DNA of 64,000 bases from Pseudovibrio brasiliensis (GCF_018282095.1 NZ_CP074126.1:1374501-1438500); one strand, 5' to 3'; shown: positions 8,336-16,744, numbered from the stretch's first letter. Notes: generated from the sequence alone by a model not told the origin. Made by a program: numbers and translations.

Positions 8336-8349
8336 TTTTGTACGTACAA
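8315..8349. promoter_or_regulatory. Paired 12-bp palindromic operators (TTGTACGTACAA)
   Basis: TTGTACGTACAA, a perfect 12-bp palindrome, occurs at 8315-8326 and again at 8338-8349, 23 bp apart start to start (about two helical turns), so that two ribbon-helix-helix dimers could bind the same face. One copy sits between -35 and -10, the other just upstream of -35. By analogy with TacA/AtaR-type antitoxins this is the likely autoregulatory site; binding itself is inferred. Confidence 0.7.
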
Positions 8350-8356
8350 GACTATA

Positions 8357-8392
8357 GCAAAAACGCCGGTGAGATGTCTCCCACCGGCGTTT
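8357..8392 (-). terminator. Rho-independent terminator of the beta-oxidation cluster
   Basis: AAACGCCGGTG (8361-8371) pairs with CACCGGCGTTT (8382-8392), an 11-bp stem with a 10-nt loop. Read on the minus strand it is followed by a T-run (the A-run at 8358-8363), 48 bp past the fadJ-like stop codon. Confidence 0.85.
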
Positions 8393-8439
8393 CAAATTTA
8401 AACCAGAGGGCTGAGCCGTAAAGCCCAGCCGGGTCTGTA

Positions 8440-10653
8440 TTACTCAGCAGCTTCCGCCACAGCCTCTGCAGGAGAGAACTTACCGTAGTAGGTCTCACCA
8501 GCTTCTGCCATTGCGCGCAGCTGTTTGTTTGGTGCGAAGCGGTCGCCCCACTTGGCAGCCAGCTTGTCACAGCGCTCTACGAACTCTTTGGTGCCGATGC
8601 CGTCGATGTAAGACAGCGTGCCACCAGAGAACGGTGCAAAGCCGAAGCCCAGGATGGATCCAACGTCTGCTTCACGAACGTCTGTCAGACAGTTCTCTTC
8701 AAACACGCGGGCGGTTTCAAGAGCCTGAATGCCAAGCAAACGGTCCTTCAGTTCTTCAACGTCAAACTCATCAGCGGACTTCGCTGGGCCGGTGATCTCG
8801 GTGATACCAGGCCACAGAGCCTTATCCTTGCCTTTGTAGTCGTAAAAGCCCTTGGTGTTCTTACGGCCATGACGCTCATGCTTCACAACCATCGCATCAA
8901 GGATCTCATCGAACCCGCTGGTTGGGTACGCATCACCAAGGTCTTTCTTGGTTGCTTCCTTAATCTTCCAGGCAAGGTCCAGAGCAACTTCATCACCCAG
9001 AGACAGCGGACCAACAGGCATGCCTGCCATCTTGCCAGCGTTCTCAATCATAGCAGCCGGAACACCATCGGAAAGCATCATGATACCTTCGCGAACGTAG
9101 GTGCCAACAACGCGGGAGGTGTAGAAGCCACGGCTGTCATTCACAACAATCGGGGTCTTCTTGATTGCCTTCACGTAGTCCAGAGCAACAGCAGTTGCCT
9201 TGTCCTCGGTCTTCTCACCCAGAATGATCTCAACAAGCATCATCTTGTCCACTGGAGAGAAGAAGTGAATGCCGATGAAGTCTGCAGGACGAGAAGAAGC
9301 TTCTGCTAGAGAGGTGATCGGAAGTGTAGAGGTGTTGGACGCGTAGATCGCGGAAGCTGGCATCGCTGCTTCTGCTTTCTCGGTCACAACGCGCTTCACT
9401 TCACGGTCTTCAAACACAGCTTCAATAACCAGATCCACGTCAGACAGCGCACTGTAATCGGTGGTCGCGGTGATCAGGCTGAGCAGCTTCTCTTTCTTCT
9501 CAGGCGTAGATTTCTTACGCTTGATAGCCTTGTCCATCAGGTCTGAAGAGTAGGACTTACCCTTGTCAGCAGCTTCCTGAGACTGGTCGATCAGAACAAC
9601 TTCCAAACCAGCTTTTGCTGTCACGTAAGCAATGCCTGCGCCCATCATGCCTGCACCAAGAACGCCAACCTTCTTCAGATTGCTTTCCGGTACGCCTGCT
9701 GGACGACGTGCACCTTTGTTCAGCTCCTGCATGGAACCAAACAGGGAGCGAACCATAGCAGCGGCTTCCTTGCTCTGCAGAACATGTGCAAAGTAGCGGC
9801 TCTCGATGGTTAGGCCAGTATCGAATGGAACCATCAGACCTTCAACAACGGAGTGCAGCATGTAGCGTGCGCCCGGATAGTTGTCATAGGTGTTCTGACG
9901 GTAGATTGCGTTCGCTGCTGGCCAGAACTGCATGCCCGACGGAGAGTAAACCTTACCGGTTGGGATCTTGAAGCCCTTCTTGTCCCAAGGCGCAACTGGA
10001 TCAACGCCTTCCGCAAGCATCTTCTTGGCTGCATCAACCAGTTCAGCTTCAGGAGCAACGTCGTCAATCAGCTTCAGGCGCTGGGCTTTCTTGGCATCAA
10101 GGTTCTGACCCATCAGCAGGAACTGCAGACCGCCCTGAAGATCAGGCACCATGCGCATCACACGCTGCGTACCACCAGCACCTGGGAACAGACCTACCTT
10201 AACTTCAGGCAGAGCCATCTTCAGGCTCTCTTCAGCGCCGATACGTTTGTGACAAGCCAGAGCCAGCTCAGTGCCACCACCCATGGAAACGCCGTTGATT
10301 GCAGCCACGTATGGCTTGCCGGAGGTTTCCATCTTACGGAACACGAGTGAAAGCTTACGAGTGCCTTCAAACAGCTCTTTTGCAGCCCCTTCCGGATCGA
10401 TGCTCTGGCGTTTTTTATAGGCGCCAAGAGCCTTGCCGATCATGGAAAGGTCAGCACCTGCGGAGAATGCTTTCTTGCCGGAAGCTACAACAACACCTTT
10501 GATGGCGTCATCAGCAGTGATGTCGTCAATGACTTTGTCCAGCTCGTTAATGACGGACTCGTCAAACACGTTCATTGGCTTTTCAGGCGAGTCCCATTTC
10601 AGAACTGCAAAGCCGTCAGCATCGGTTTCAAGGGTAAAGTGTGTGTATGTCAT
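8440..10653 (-). CDS. fadJ: Fatty-acid oxidation complex alpha subunit (enoyl-CoA hydratase / 3-hydroxyacyl-CoA dehydrogenase)
   Basis: 737 residues combining two beta-oxidation steps: hydration of trans-2-enoyl-CoA and NAD-dependent oxidation of the 3-hydroxyacyl-CoA. The N-terminal crotonase domain (about 1-200) has FSAGADLSMIGK and GVSMGGGTELALACHKR with PEVKVGLFPGAGGTQR. The NAD-binding domain starts near residue 335 with GVLGAGMMGAGIAYVTAKAG and carries GIHFFSPVDKMMLVEII; two C-terminal dehydrogenase helical domains follow. The ATG at 10653 is chosen because GGGGGAGAA precedes it by 6 bases; the frame is open further upstream. It is the last gene of the cluster, 14 bp after the thiolase, and should form an alpha2beta2-type complex with it. 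Confidence 0.92.
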   Translation of the reverse strand: MTYTHFTLETDADGFAVLKWDSPEKPMNVFDESVINELDKVIDDITADDAIKGVVVASGKKAFSAGADLSMIGKALGAYKKRQSIDPEGAAKELFEGTRKLSLVFRKMETSGKPYVAAINGVSMGGGTELALACHKRIGAEESLKMALPEVKVGLFPGAGGTQRVMRMVPDLQGGLQFLLMGQNLDAKKAQRLKLIDDVAPEAELVDAAKKMLAEGVDPVAPWDKKGFKIPTGKVYSPSGMQFWPAANAIYRQNTYDNYPGARYMLHSVVEGLMVPFDTGLTIESRYFAHVLQSKEAAAMVRSLFGSMQELNKGARRPAGVPESNLKKVGVLGAGMMGAGIAYVTAKAGLEVVLIDQSQEAADKGKSYSSDLMDKAIKRKKSTPEKKEKLLSLITATTDYSALSDVDLVIEAVFEDREVKRVVTEKAEAAMPASAIYASNTSTLPITSLAEASSRPADFIGIHFFSPVDKMMLVEIILGEKTEDKATAVALDYVKAIKKTPIVVNDSRGFYTSRVVGTYVREGIMMLSDGVPAAMIENAGKMAGMPVGPLSLGDEVALDLAWKIKEATKKDLGDAYPTSGFDEILDAMVVKHERHGRKNTKGFYDYKGKDKALWPGITEITGPAKSADEFDVEELKDRLLGIQALETARVFEENCLTDVREADVGSILGFGFAPFSGGTLSYIDGIGTKEFVERCDKLAAKWGDRFAPNKQLRAMAEAGETYYGKFSPAEAVAEAAE

Positions 10654-10667
10654 TGTCGTTCTCCCCC

Positions 10668-11876
10668 TTAAACGCGCTCGATGATGGTCGCAGTACCCAT
10701 GCCTGCACCAATACAAAGAGTAACAAGAGCCGTGTTCTTGTCCTGACGCTCCAGCTCATCCAGAACTGTGCCAAGGATCATCGCGCCGGTTGCACCCAGT
10801 GGGTGACCCATCGCAATCGCACCGCCATTCACGTTCATAATGGAGTGGTCAATTTCAAAGGCCTGCATGTAGCGCAGAACAACAGAAGCAAACGCTTCGT
10901 TCAGCTCAAACAGGTCGATATCGCCGATTTCCATGCCTGCATTTTTCAAAAGCTTCTCGGTCACATCAACCGGACCAGTCAGCATCAGGGCAGGGTCAGA
11001 ACCGATATTGGCAAAAGCTTTAATGCGTGCGCGGGCTTTGAGGCCAATCGCATCACCAGCTTCCTTCGTACCCATCAACACAGCAGCTGCACCATCAACG
11101 ATACCGGAGGAGTTACCAGCGTGGTGCATGTGGTTGATTTTCTCGATTTCAGGGTGAGCCTGAATACCAACAGCGTTGAAGCCGCCCATGTTGCCCATCA
11201 TTTCAAAAGATGGGTTCAGACCAGCCAGAGACTGCATGTCTGTTTGAGGACGCATGTGTTCATCATGGTCCAGAATGGTCAGGCCGTTGATGTCACGTAC
11301 AGGCACAACAGAGTTCTTGAAACGACCTTCGTCCCAAGCCTTCTTTGCGCGCTTCTGGCTCTCAACCGCATAGGCGTCCACGTCATCACGGTTGAAGCCG
11401 TATTTGGTGGAGATCAGATCAGCGGAAACACCCTGAGGCATGAAGTAGGCAGGAATAGCCACCTGCGGGTCTGCTGGCCATGGACCACCGGAAGCACCAA
11501 GGCCAACGCGGCTCATCGCTTCAACACCACCAGCGACAACAAGCTGGTTCTGGCCGGACATGACCTGAGAGGCGCCCATGTTCACCGCATCAAGACCGGA
11601 TGCACAGAAACGGTTGATCTGCATACCAGGAACAGAGCGGTCATAATCTGCTGCGAAGACAGCTGCACGCGCGATGTCAGAACCTGCATCACCTACTGGG
11701 TCAACACAGCCAAGCACAACGTCGTCTACAAGCTTGGTGTCAAGCTCATTACGGTCTCTGATGGCTTCAAGAGCGTTCGCTGCAAGGCGCGCTGTCGAAA
11801 CTTCATGCAAGGAGCCGTCTTTCTTGCCGCGCCCGCGTGGGGTGCGAACATGATCGAATATAAGGGCGTCTGCCAT
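10668..11876 (-). CDS. Acetyl-CoA C-acyltransferase (thiolase), beta subunit partner
   Basis: 402-residue thiolase, cleaving 3-ketoacyl-CoA with CoA to acetyl-CoA and a shortened acyl-CoA. The acylation Cys91 is in NRFCASGLDAVNMGA, His358 in GGAIAMGHPLGATGA, and the second Cys388 in LCIGAGMGTA, all three catalytic residues intact. Immediate coupling to the FadJ-like gene (14-bp gap) indicates the beta-oxidation role rather than polyhydroxybutyrate synthesis. FadA/FadI naming is not distinguishable by eye, so no symbol is given. A long antisense frame on the plus strand across this gene is a codon-bias shadow. Confidence 0.92.
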   Translation of the reverse strand: MADALIFDHVRTPRGRGKKDGSLHEVSTARLAANALEAIRDRNELDTKLVDDVVLGCVDPVGDAGSDIARAAVFAADYDRSVPGMQINRFCASGLDAVNMGASQVMSGQNQLVVAGGVEAMSRVGLGASGGPWPADPQVAIPAYFMPQGVSADLISTKYGFNRDDVDAYAVESQKRAKKAWDEGRFKNSVVPVRDINGLTILDHDEHMRPQTDMQSLAGLNPSFEMMGNMGGFNAVGIQAHPEIEKINHMHHAGNSSGIVDGAAAVLMGTKEAGDAIGLKARARIKAFANIGSDPALMLTGPVDVTEKLLKNAGMEIGDIDLFELNEAFASVVLRYMQAFEIDHSIMNVNGGAIAMGHPLGATGAMILGTVLDELERQDKNTALVTLCIGAGMGTATIIERV

Positions 11877-11899
11877 ATTGTCCTCCGCGAAAAAATTGG

Positions 11900-12538
11900 T
11901 CAGGCTGGTGTAGGCAAGGGGTGGCCGGGCATCAGGTCATAAGGGGCTACCCAATGGGGCAGGGCCTTAATCCGCTCAAGCCATGCATTCACATTTGAAT
12001 AAGGGCCGAAGTCCACACCAATCTCTTCTGGCCAAAATAAGTATCCGCACACCGAAAGGTCTGCGATTGTTGGGCGATTTCCAACAAGGAAGTCATTCTC
12101 CGCAAGGCGCTGGTCCAGCACCTTCAAAGCGGCGATGGCCCGGCCTTCAAAAAAGCGGGTCACATCAGTCTCACCGGTTTTCACCATGGCTCGCATGTAG
12201 CGCAGGGTCGCCACATAGCTGGTCAGCTTGTGGTTGTCCCAGAACAGCCAGCGCAGGATTTCCCGGCGTTCTTCCTCATTCTCCCAGCCAAATGTGCCAA
12301 GCTGCTGGGAAAGGTACTCCAGTATCACGGCAGACTGGGTCAGCCGTGTCTCCCCGTGCCGAAGCACAGGAATTTCTCCCATCTCATTCTCTTCACTGCG
12401 GAACTCAGGATCGCGGGTGGCACCATTAAAAAAATCGACCCACTCAGGGGCCCAGGATGCCTGCGAAAGCTCCAGCATCAGCGCAACCTTGTAGGCATTG
12501 CCGCTCTGCGCAAAACACTGAAGTTCATATTCCGCCAT
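11900..12538 (-). CDS. Glutathione S-transferase family protein
   Basis: 212 residues with the two-domain GST pattern. The thioredoxin-like N-terminal part (ELQCFAQSGNAYKVALMLELS) contains the GEIPVLRHGETRLTQSAVILEYL stretch, i.e. the cis-Pro of the glutathione site and the SxxI binding turn. The helical C-terminal domain has FLVGNRPTIADLSVCGYLFW (N-capping box with Asp). It lies between the acyl-CoA dehydrogenase and the thiolase on the same strand (23 bp from the latter), so it is probably co-transcribed. Whether it detoxifies electrophilic enoyl intermediates or is incidental is unknown. Confidence 0.85.
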   Translation of the reverse strand: MAEYELQCFAQSGNAYKVALMLELSQASWAPEWVDFFNGATRDPEFRSEENEMGEIPVLRHGETRLTQSAVILEYLSQQLGTFGWENEEERREILRWLFWDNHKLTSYVATLRYMRAMVKTGETDVTRFFEGRAIAALKVLDQRLAENDFLVGNRPTIADLSVCGYLFWPEEIGVDFGPYSNVNAWLERIKALPHWVAPYDLMPGHPLPTPA

Positions 12539-12595
12539 ATCGCACTCCTAAAATCTGTCAGTTTAATATATCAGATCGAGAATAGGGCAGGACAA

Positions 12596-12619
12596 GAGCC
12601 CAAGAAAGATCCCGGGCTC
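12596..12619 (-). terminator. Intercistronic hairpin between acyl-CoA dehydrogenase and GST genes
   Basis: GAGCCC (12596-12601) and GGGCTC (12614-12619) form a 6-bp stem in the 100-bp gap after the acyl-CoA dehydrogenase. On the minus strand only a weak T-rich stretch (TTGTCC) follows, so it may be a partial terminator or a processing hairpin that lowers expression of the downstream genes. Confidence 0.4.
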
Positions 12620-12638
12620 TCGAATTGCGATAAAGTGA

Positions 12639-14435
12639 TTAGAACGCTTCCGCGTCCAGGCTCATCATGGTTTCAGAGCCAGTGGAGATGCGAGCCAGAT
12701 GCGCTGAAGATTCAGGCATCACGCGTTCCATGAAGAAGGAACCAAGGGTCAGCTTTGTTTTCAGCCAGTCTTCCTGACCGTTTGCGCCCTCTTTAATCTT
12801 GCGGTTCGCAGCAATCGCGATCTTGGTCCACATGTAACCAAGAGCCACCAGACCGAACAGGTGCATGTAGTCATTGGAACCAGCACCGGCATCATCCGGG
12901 TTCTTCATTGCGTTTTGCATGAACCACATGGTCGCTGCCTGCAGATCCTTCAGGGACTGCTTCAGACCGGTCATGTAAATGCCAAGCTCTTCGTCGCCTT
13001 CGTGTTCTTTGATGAACGCGCCGACTTCCTTGAACCAAGCCTGGATCGCACGACCACCGTTTGCTGGCAGCTTACGGCCAACAAGGTCAAGCGCCTGAAC
13101 GCCGTTAGCTCCTTCATAAATCATGGCGATACGAGCGTCGCGAACGAACTGCTCCATGCCCCATTCCTGAATGTAGCCGTGACCACCATAAAGCTGCTGA
13201 GCCATAACGGTGTTGTCAAAGCCCTTGTCTGTCAGGACGCCTTTAACGACAGGTGTCAGCAGACCCATGATGTCGTCAGAGGCCTGCTTTTCAGCATCAT
13301 CCTGAGACAGATGGGACACGTCACCATGCAGAGAGGTCCACATGTAAAGCGCACGCGCTGCTTCGTTGAAGGAACGGATGGTCATCAGCACACGGCGGAC
13401 ATCCGGGTGAACGATGATCGGATCAGCTTGTTTCTCCGGATTCTTAGGTCCGGTCAGCGAGCGCCCCTGAATACGGTCCTTTGCGTAGGTCACAGCGTTC
13501 TGGTAAGCCACTTCAGACTGAGCCAGACCCTGAATACCAACGCCGAGACGTGCTTCGTTCATCATGACGAACATCGCACGCAGGCCTTTGTTCTCTTCCC
13601 CAACGAGATAGCCCACGGACTCATCATAGTTCATGACACAGGTCGCGTTGCCGTGGATGCCCATCTTCTCTTCGATGGAACCAACGGACACACCGTTCAT
13701 CTCACCCGGATTTCCGTCCGCATCCAGCTTCTTCTTCGGTACGACGAATAGGGAAATACCCTTAGTGCCTTCTGGAGCACCTTCGATACGTGCCAGAACA
13801 AGGTGGACAATGTTCTCGGAAAGGTCCTGATCACCAGCGGAGATGAAGATCTTTGTGCCGGAAATCTTGTAGCTGCCATCGCCTTGTGGTGCTGCTTTTG
13901 TGCGCAGCATGCCAAGGTCGGTACCGCAGTGTGGCTCGGTCAGGTTCATAGTCCCTGTCCACTCACCAGTCACCATCTTCGGCAGGTAGGTGTTTTTGAT
14001 TTCATCGTTTGCATGAACAAGCAGAGCTGCCATCGCACCGGCAGTCAGGCCAGGGTACATCGCAAACGCCTGGTTTGCGGAACACAGGTACTCATTCAGA
14101 ATAACAGAAAGGGTCGCAGGCATGCCCTGTCCGCCGTACTGCTCAGGAATGGACAAACCACCCCAGCCAGCTTCCACGTAAGACTGGTAAGCCTCTTTGA
14201 AGCCTGGAGGTGTTGTCACGGTTCCATCATCATGGCGGGTACAGCCAATCTTGTCGCCGCTCTGGTTCAGTGGCTGCACGATCTCTTCAGAGAACTTTGC
14301 GCCTTCTTTCAGAATAGCTTCAACAAGATCCGGCGTTGCCTCGGCGAACCCTGGCAAGTTGGAATGTTTCTCGTAGCCCAAAACGTCCTTGAGCAAAAAG
14401 AGGGTATCTTCAACGGGAGCACTATAACTCGGCAT
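12639..14435 (-). CDS. Acyl-CoA dehydrogenase, long form with extra C-terminal domain (DmdC/FadE-like)
   Basis: 598 residues, longer than the 380-residue core family because of an additional C-terminal helical domain. FAD-dependent first step of beta-oxidation: acyl-CoA to trans-2-enoyl-CoA. Visible are MNLTEPHCGTDLGMLRTKA and KIFISAGDQDLSENIVHLVLARI (FAD-binding strands), LYGGHGYIQEWGMEQFVRDARI and IYEGANGVQALDLVGRK, the latter carrying the Glu expected to act as catalytic base. This subfamily includes 3-methylmercaptopropionyl-CoA dehydrogenase DmdC, so DMSP breakdown is a possible alternative role in a marine bacterium, but the FadJ/thiolase neighbours favour general beta-oxidation. It is first gene of the cluster. 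Confidence 0.88.
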   Translation of the reverse strand: MPSYSAPVEDTLFLLKDVLGYEKHSNLPGFAEATPDLVEAILKEGAKFSEEIVQPLNQSGDKIGCTRHDDGTVTTPPGFKEAYQSYVEAGWGGLSIPEQYGGQGMPATLSVILNEYLCSANQAFAMYPGLTAGAMAALLVHANDEIKNTYLPKMVTGEWTGTMNLTEPHCGTDLGMLRTKAAPQGDGSYKISGTKIFISAGDQDLSENIVHLVLARIEGAPEGTKGISLFVVPKKKLDADGNPGEMNGVSVGSIEEKMGIHGNATCVMNYDESVGYLVGEENKGLRAMFVMMNEARLGVGIQGLAQSEVAYQNAVTYAKDRIQGRSLTGPKNPEKQADPIIVHPDVRRVLMTIRSFNEAARALYMWTSLHGDVSHLSQDDAEKQASDDIMGLLTPVVKGVLTDKGFDNTVMAQQLYGGHGYIQEWGMEQFVRDARIAMIYEGANGVQALDLVGRKLPANGGRAIQAWFKEVGAFIKEHEGDEELGIYMTGLKQSLKDLQAATMWFMQNAMKNPDDAGAGSNDYMHLFGLVALGYMWTKIAIAANRKIKEGANGQEDWLKTKLTLGSFFMERVMPESSAHLARISTGSETMMSLDAEAF

Positions 14436-14680
14436 CTCAATTTTTCCTTCCGACCAACCCTAGAGGCATGGCTTTAACGTTTGCGTAAACGTCAACTTGT
14501 TTCGGAATATAGAGCGCCCTCGCGCCTGCGGCAAGTTATACCCAAGTGTAATTTCTTAGGGGCAGGTACGTATCCGCGGAATCCTGCGGGTTCCCACCTG
14601 ATAACTTCCCTGTGAAATCTCAGTGTGCCTTGCCTCTAGCACTATGAAAGTGACGGGTAACCTTTGTCTGCCCCTCAATT

Positions 14681-15373
14681 TTAAAGGGAAAATATGGCGT
14701 GAAAGCGAGAATCGCCGTCTCTGGAAAACTCAATGATACGACTACCCTCAACACGCTTGGCCCAGCCCTGATCCAGAAAGAACGAGAGCAGGGAAGTTCC
14801 CGCAATCCCCGCCAAATGCGAGCGCCGCGCACTCCAATCCAGACAGGATTTGCACAAGGGCCGCCGTTTCGTCTCCTTCTCAGGAAGCACCACACCCAGC
14901 TCCGTCAGGAAGGAGCGACCATCACCCGTCAGATGCAACTGCTCGCCATCCTCCACGAGGAAATCCCGCGCCAGCAAGCTGTCATAGGCCTGCACACCAT
15001 ACTCACCCGCCAGATGATTGTAGCAAACCCGCGCTTTACGCAGGGCCGGTTCCTTGGGGCCGGTCCGTACGCGCGTCATCCCAGTGCGCATGGCAATCCC
15101 GCTCATGGCCTCCAGCAGAGCCGCCACATCACTGTCCGCCAAACTGTAATATTTGTGCCGCCCCTGTTTGCGCAGGCTCACCAGCCCGGCCTCGGCCAGC
15201 CGTCCCAGATGAAAGCTGGAAGTCTGCGGCGTCACGCCTGCCTCCTGCGCCAGTTCGCTGGCGGTGAGGGCAACGCCGGTCATCAGAGCCTGCAACATGT
15301 TTGCCCGTGCCGGATCTCCAATCAGTGCGGCGATCCCGGCAATGTTCGGTCCTTCTTTCATGTGCGGCTCCAT
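14681..15373 (-). CDS. ArsR-family winged-helix regulator with C-terminal extension
   Basis: 230 residues. The N-terminal ArsR domain (about 10-95) has IGDPARANMLQALM, LTASELAQEAGVTPQTSSFHLGRLAEAGLVS and KQGRHKYYSLAD (wing). The long C-terminal half, with CKSCLDWSARRSHLAG and a LAGEYGVQAYDSLL segment, is typical of a non-metal-sensing ArsR subgroup; the paired cysteines could still bind metal or a thiol ligand. Start at 15373 is chosen for the GGAG 12 bases upstream, but an ATG at 15361 is equally possible. It is divergent from the NIPSNAP/ABM pair, its most likely target, sharing a 122-bp region. Confidence 0.8.
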   Translation of the reverse strand: MEPHMKEGPNIAGIAALIGDPARANMLQALMTGVALTASELAQEAGVTPQTSSFHLGRLAEAGLVSLRKQGRHKYYSLADSDVAALLEAMSGIAMRTGMTRVRTGPKEPALRKARVCYNHLAGEYGVQAYDSLLARDFLVEDGEQLHLTGDGRSFLTELGVVLPEKETKRRPLCKSCLDWSARRSHLAGIAGTSLLSFFLDQGWAKRVEGSRIIEFSRDGDSRFHAIFSL

Positions 15374-15495
15374 TCGTGAAACAGTCTCCGGACTATAGCA
15401 CACACAAAGAAGTGATAGTTCGATCACGATCGAAACAACACCGCATTTCGCCTTGCTACACCATCAGCATCACAAAAACGAACCGGAGACCTGTG

Positions 15496-15816
15496 ATGCT
15501 TACATGTATCATCCGCTATGAGATTGATCCGACAAAACGCGCGGAATTTCAACAATATGCCCGCAATTGGGGGCAGGCGATCCCACGCTGTGGTGCAGAT
15601 CTGATCGGCTATTATGCGCCCCATGAAGGCTCCACCACATTGGCCTATGGCATCTACAACGTGCAAAGCCTTGCCCACTACGAAGAGTACAGAGCCACTC
15701 TTGCCAAAGACCCGCTGGGACGCGAAAACTATGAGTTCGCAATGAGAGAGAAGTTCATCCTGAAAGAAGACAGAACCTTTCTCACTCTGGCATCTGCTCC
15801 ACATGCCAAGCCCTGA
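15496..15816 (+). CDS. NIPSNAP-family ferredoxin-like-fold protein
   Basis: 106 residues starting MLTCIIRYEIDPTKRAEFQQYA, continuing with DLIGYYAPHEGSTTLAYGIYNV and ending in an EKFILKEDRTFL strand. This is the NIPSNAP/antibiotic-monooxygenase-like dimeric alpha-beta barrel pattern; small enzymes or binding proteins for hydrophobic or quinone-type molecules share this fold. GGAG 7 bases before the ATG supports the start. Divergent from the ArsR gene and 15 bp before a second member of the fold, so the two are probably co-transcribed and ArsR-controlled. Substrate unknown. Confidence 0.75.
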   Translation: MLTCIIRYEIDPTKRAEFQQYARNWGQAIPRCGADLIGYYAPHEGSTTLAYGIYNVQSLAHYEEYRATLAKDPLGRENYEFAMREKFILKEDRTFLTLASAPHAKP

Positions 15817-15831
15817 TCGCCATTCTAGTCA

Positions 15832-16155
15832 ATGAAAGTTCCCAGCATGATTGCCGTTATCTTTGAAGTTGAGCCCTACGCAGACCACAAAGCCAGTTAT
15901 CTGGACATGGCCGCCTCCATTAAGCCAGAACTGGAGAAAATCCCGGGCTTTATCTCCGTGGAGCGCTTTCAGAGCCTCACCAATCCTGAGAAAATTTTAT
16001 CACTGTCATTTTTCGAGGATGAAGAGGCCGTGCTGCGCTGGCGTGCTCAGGAAAAGCATCAGGAAGCACAGCGGAAGGGAAAAAACGAATATTTCCAGAA
16101 GTATCGCATCCGCGTGACAAGCGTTTTGCGAGATTATGGCTTGGATAACAATTAA
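15832..16155 (+). CDS. Antibiotic biosynthesis monooxygenase (ABM)-domain protein
   Basis: 107 residues with the ABM pattern: VIFEVEPYADHKASYLDMAA, then ELEKIPGFISVERFQSL, and LSLSFFEDEEAVLRWRAQEKHQEAQRKG. Dimeric alpha-beta-barrel proteins of this type act as cofactor-free oxygenases or scavengers of reactive metabolites. No strong Shine-Dalgarno is visible before the ATG at 15832 or the internal ATG at 15847, so translation may depend on coupling to the preceding NIPSNAP gene. Function beyond the fold is not predictable. Confidence 0.75.
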   Translation: MKVPSMIAVIFEVEPYADHKASYLDMAASIKPELEKIPGFISVERFQSLTNPEKILSLSFFEDEEAVLRWRAQEKHQEAQRKGKNEYFQKYRIRVTSVLRDYGLDNN

Positions 16156-16254
16156 ATTAAGAAACTGCACAAGCACGAGAGGATTTCAATAGCTGAATTT
16201 TATTGAATGTATTCTCTAGGAATATATCGAGGCGCCGAAACAGAGCGGCAAAAC

Positions 16255-16280
16255 AAAAAAGGTGGGGTGTATGCCCCACC
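16255..16280 (-). terminator. Terminator of the MerR gene
   Basis: GGTGGGG (16261-16267) pairs with CCCCACC (16274-16280) around a 6-nt loop. On the minus strand it is followed by six Ts (the A-run at 16255-16260), just after the MerR stop codon. Confidence 0.85.
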
Positions 16281-16297
16281 TGTTCGAGCTTGAAAAA

Positions 16298-16744
16298 TCA
16301 GCTCTTTTTCTCTCGCAGCATACCTTCGACAATCATCACGGTTCTCTGCAGATCTTCAATCGCTTCATCGATATTGGCGCGCTGACCTTCCAGAACTTTG
16401 ATCTGTTCCTGGAAGCGTCCCAGTGCCACCTCCAGCTGCGTGACCTGACCGTCGCGCAGATCATAAAGGTCCAGCATATCGCGAATTTCGGAGAGCGAAA
16501 AACCGACCCGCTTGCCCATCAGAACCAGCTTCAGGCGTGCGCGATCCCGACGGTTATAAATACGATTAAGCCCGTCACGCTTAGGATTCAGGAGTCCCTT
16601 ATCCTCGTAAAACCGAAGAGTGCGGAGTGTAACATCAAATTCTTTTGCCAGATCACCAATTGAAAACTGGGTCTTCTTTCCCTTACCCAGCTCATTGGCA
16701 ACAACATCAACAATCATCTCATTGATATGTAGGGCTTCGCTCAT
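16298..16744 (-). CDS. MerR-family transcriptional regulator (possible acyl-CoA-catabolism regulator)
   Basis: 148 residues. The N-terminal winged helix has FSIGDLAKEFDVTLRTLRFYEDKGLLNPKRDGLNRIY, the canonical MerR signature, followed by a long dimerisation helix (about residues 90-140). There is no C-terminal cysteine cluster, so it is not a metal sensor. Start at 16744 (MSEALH) is inferred from where the conserved region begins; the frame is open to 16834. In Proteobacteria MerR-type LiuR controls branched-chain and fatty-acyl-CoA catabolism, and the beta-oxidation cluster lies 1.9 kb away on the same strand, so a similar role is plausible but inferred. Confidence 0.8.
   Translation of the reverse strand: MSEALHINEMIVDVVANELGKGKKTQFSIGDLAKEFDVTLRTLRFYEDKGLLNPKRDGLNRIYNRRDRARLKLVLMGKRVGFSLSEIRDMLDLYDLRDGQVTQLEVALGRFQEQIKVLEGQRANIDEAIEDLQRTVMIVEGMLREKKS

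Noticed and set aside
10641-11942. 433-codon plus-strand frame over the thiolase
   Set aside because: Antisense to a clear thiolase with all catalytic residues; open because of codon bias.
12861-13751. 296-codon plus-strand frame over the acyl-CoA dehydrogenase
   Set aside because: Antisense shadow, no family features.
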